DNA of 64,000 bases, taken from positions 30,998 to 94,997 of the forward strand of contig JAJDTJ010000016.1 of the NCBI GenBank assembly GCA_022827225.1, given 5' to 3'. The translations under genes and the position numbers were made by a program. Shown here in pieces: positions 62,732-64,000 of the stretch (its first letter is position 1; the number at the start of each line of letters is the position of its first letter). The notes under the pieces were generated by a model. That model had not been told where the DNA came from. It searched no databases and was given only the letters and a program-made list of their open reading frames with translations. The stretch comes from Candidatus Poribacteria bacterium. Lineage in GTDB: Bacteria; Poribacteria; WGA-4E; WGA-3G.

Positions 62732-63865
62732 GTGAAATTCAGAGGACACCTACTTGACGATACCGTCAAAAGCGTTTACGGACTTGCCGTCGCTGATATA
62801 AACGGTGACGGTCAACTCGACATCATCGCAGGCTCCACAGGCGAACCTATCATCGCGTGGTACGAGGCTCCCCACTGGAAAAGACACCTTGTGAGCGATC
62901 AGGGCAGCGGACACATCACTATTGCACCTTATGATCTCACCGGTACCGGCACCCTCGATCTCATCGTCGGAAGCGGTTTTAACCGTGGCGTAAACGCTGC
63001 CGGCGGCTACCTTCATTGGCTCGAAGCACCGGCACAAGATGGACAGAACTGGAAGAGCCATCATATCGCCGATGTCCCGTTTATCCATCGCATTGCACTC
63101 GCCAATTTATCAGGAGAGACGTCAACCGCAGCCCCGTTCCTCATTGTCCCCTCAATCCGTGGTGAAGCCGGCAACCCCGGGGAATGGCACAGCCCTGGTT
63201 CGCTCTGGTGCTACGAACTCTCAGATACCCCGCAAGATGCCGCCTCTTGGCAATCCCACCTCCTTGATGATTCCCTCCATATCAACCACGGTTTGAGCAT
63301 CAATGATGTGGACCAAGATGGACGTGATGACGTACTGATTAGCTGCACGGAGGGGTTAATCTGGTATGAGCCGCCTGCTGCTCCGATGGCGGACGAGTGG
63401 GGTAAATGGGTTATCAGCGATCGTGAGTGTAGCGATACATTCGCCGCAGACATTAATGGCGACGGTATCAATGAGATTTTAGCGATTGAACCGTGGCACG
63501 GCAACAATCTCGTCTGGTATAAAGCCACCGGCGATCTACGGACCGATGCGTGGGAACGTCACCTCATTGACGACACGCTCAATCGCGGACACTCTATCGC
63601 CGCCGTTGACGTTGATGATGATGGCATACTTGAGGTAATCTGTGGCTATAACGGCGAAGGCACAAGTCTACATCTCTATCGTCCGGAAGATTTAGCACAT
63701 AACCATTGGCGCAAAGAGACGATTGACAACGGCGGTTTAGGGGTCGGACAGATGCAGGTCGTTGATATGAACGGAAACGGCAGGTTAGACATCGTAGCGA
63801 GCGGTCTCAGCACCGGCAATGTCAAATGGTATGAAAATCAATTTTATAGTGAATTATCAAACTGA
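62732..63865 (+). CDS. FG-GAP/VCBS repeat protein
   Basis: I use GTG 62732 because GAGGAGGG lies at 62719-62726. The 377-residue product has several beta-propeller repeats with calcium-type loops: DINGDGQLDIIAGS, DLTGTGTLDLIVGS, DVDQDGRDDVLISC, DINGDGINEILAIE, DVDDDGILEVICGY and DMNGNGRLDIVASG. WYE/WYK and HWxxHLIDD repeat between them. It is a propeller that probably binds a ligand or protein. No signal peptide is found from this start, so its location is unclear. About 135 bases to the window end hold nothing recognised. Confidence 0.8.
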   Translation: MKFRGHLLDDTVKSVYGLAVADINGDGQLDIIAGSTGEPIIAWYEAPHWKRHLVSDQGSGHITIAPYDLTGTGTLDLIVGSGFNRGVNAAGGYLHWLEAPAQDGQNWKSHHIADVPFIHRIALANLSGETSTAAPFLIVPSIRGEAGNPGEWHSPGSLWCYELSDTPQDAASWQSHLLDDSLHINHGLSINDVDQDGRDDVLISCTEGLIWYEPPAAPMADEWGKWVISDRECSDTFAADINGDGINEILAIEPWHGNNLVWYKATGDLRTDAWERHLIDDTLNRGHSIAAVDVDDDGILEVICGYNGEGTSLHLYRPEDLAHNHWRKETIDNGGLGVGQMQVVDMNGNGRLDIVASGLSTGNVKWYENQFYSELSN

Positions 63866-64000
63866 TATTTCTCAAAAGATTGTTTGATTCAATAGTTATA
63901 GGTGTTCTTGTGCGTTTAGTTCATGAAAATGCGCGCTGATGATAGACAACATCTGCCTATCACCGGAAAGTTGAAGTTTTATCTGATGAAAAGTGAGGCG

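Overview
The window comes from an uncultivated Gram-negative-type bacterium of moderate GC. An outer-membrane barrel protein ending in Phe and several lipobox proteins show a double membrane. Gene content such as a planctomycete-type DUF1549/DUF1553 protein, a sulfatase, DUF6807, DUF4432, DUF711, a SELENBP1-like protein and FG-GAP proteins resembles Poribacteria and the Planctomycetes/WPS-type marine lineages. That placement is inference: there is no rRNA or marker phylogeny here, and no rRNA or tRNA gene was found.

Layout: (1) 1-5932 holds small catabolic and hydrolytic genes (DUF362 end, P1-nuclease/PLC-like, SELENBP1, a NicO-like membrane protein, a nucleotidyltransferase, an HD hydrolase, DUF4432). 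(2) 5952-11659 holds a repeat-bearing lipoprotein, a porin-like barrel and a BCCT osmolyte transporter. (3) 11788-16291 holds accA, DUF711, a bicupin and a sulfatase. (4) 16657-19341 is a collapsed type I restriction locus: an hsdM stub, an intact AlbA_2 ATPase and small acidic protein, an hsdS remnant and a truncated AAA ATPase. (5) 19394-22232 holds a STAS protein, DUF6807 and a Gfo/Idh/MocA oxidoreductase. (6) 22254-28835 holds four tandem paralogous lipoproteins and a gamma-glutamyltransferase-like gene whose start region appears copied onto three of them. (7) 28863-38439 holds secreted lectin-fold-like proteins, an epimerase, DUF1549/1553, an Fe-ADH, a double-propeller lipoprotein and a retropepsin-like protein lacking its Asp.

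(8) 38587-56696 is mostly housekeeping: glyA, folC, hppA, ilvD, a FadN-type ECH domain with thiolase, a lactonase, tmk-holB, metG and an AddB-like nuclease. (9) 56697-62151 holds a hairpin-rich untranslated region before a superoxide dismutase, then a T-box riboswitch (specifier read as GUC, Val) controlling ilvB-ilvN-ilvC. With ilvD at 44423 this gives AHAS, KARI and DHAD of valine/isoleucine synthesis. (10) 62237-63865 holds a GNAT enzyme and an FG-GAP protein.

The intergenic DNA is unusually rich in short palindromic repeat families. One repeat supplies the ribosome binding site of four unrelated genes, another occurs as hairpins with paired-arm changes, and a third lies inside the T-box leader.
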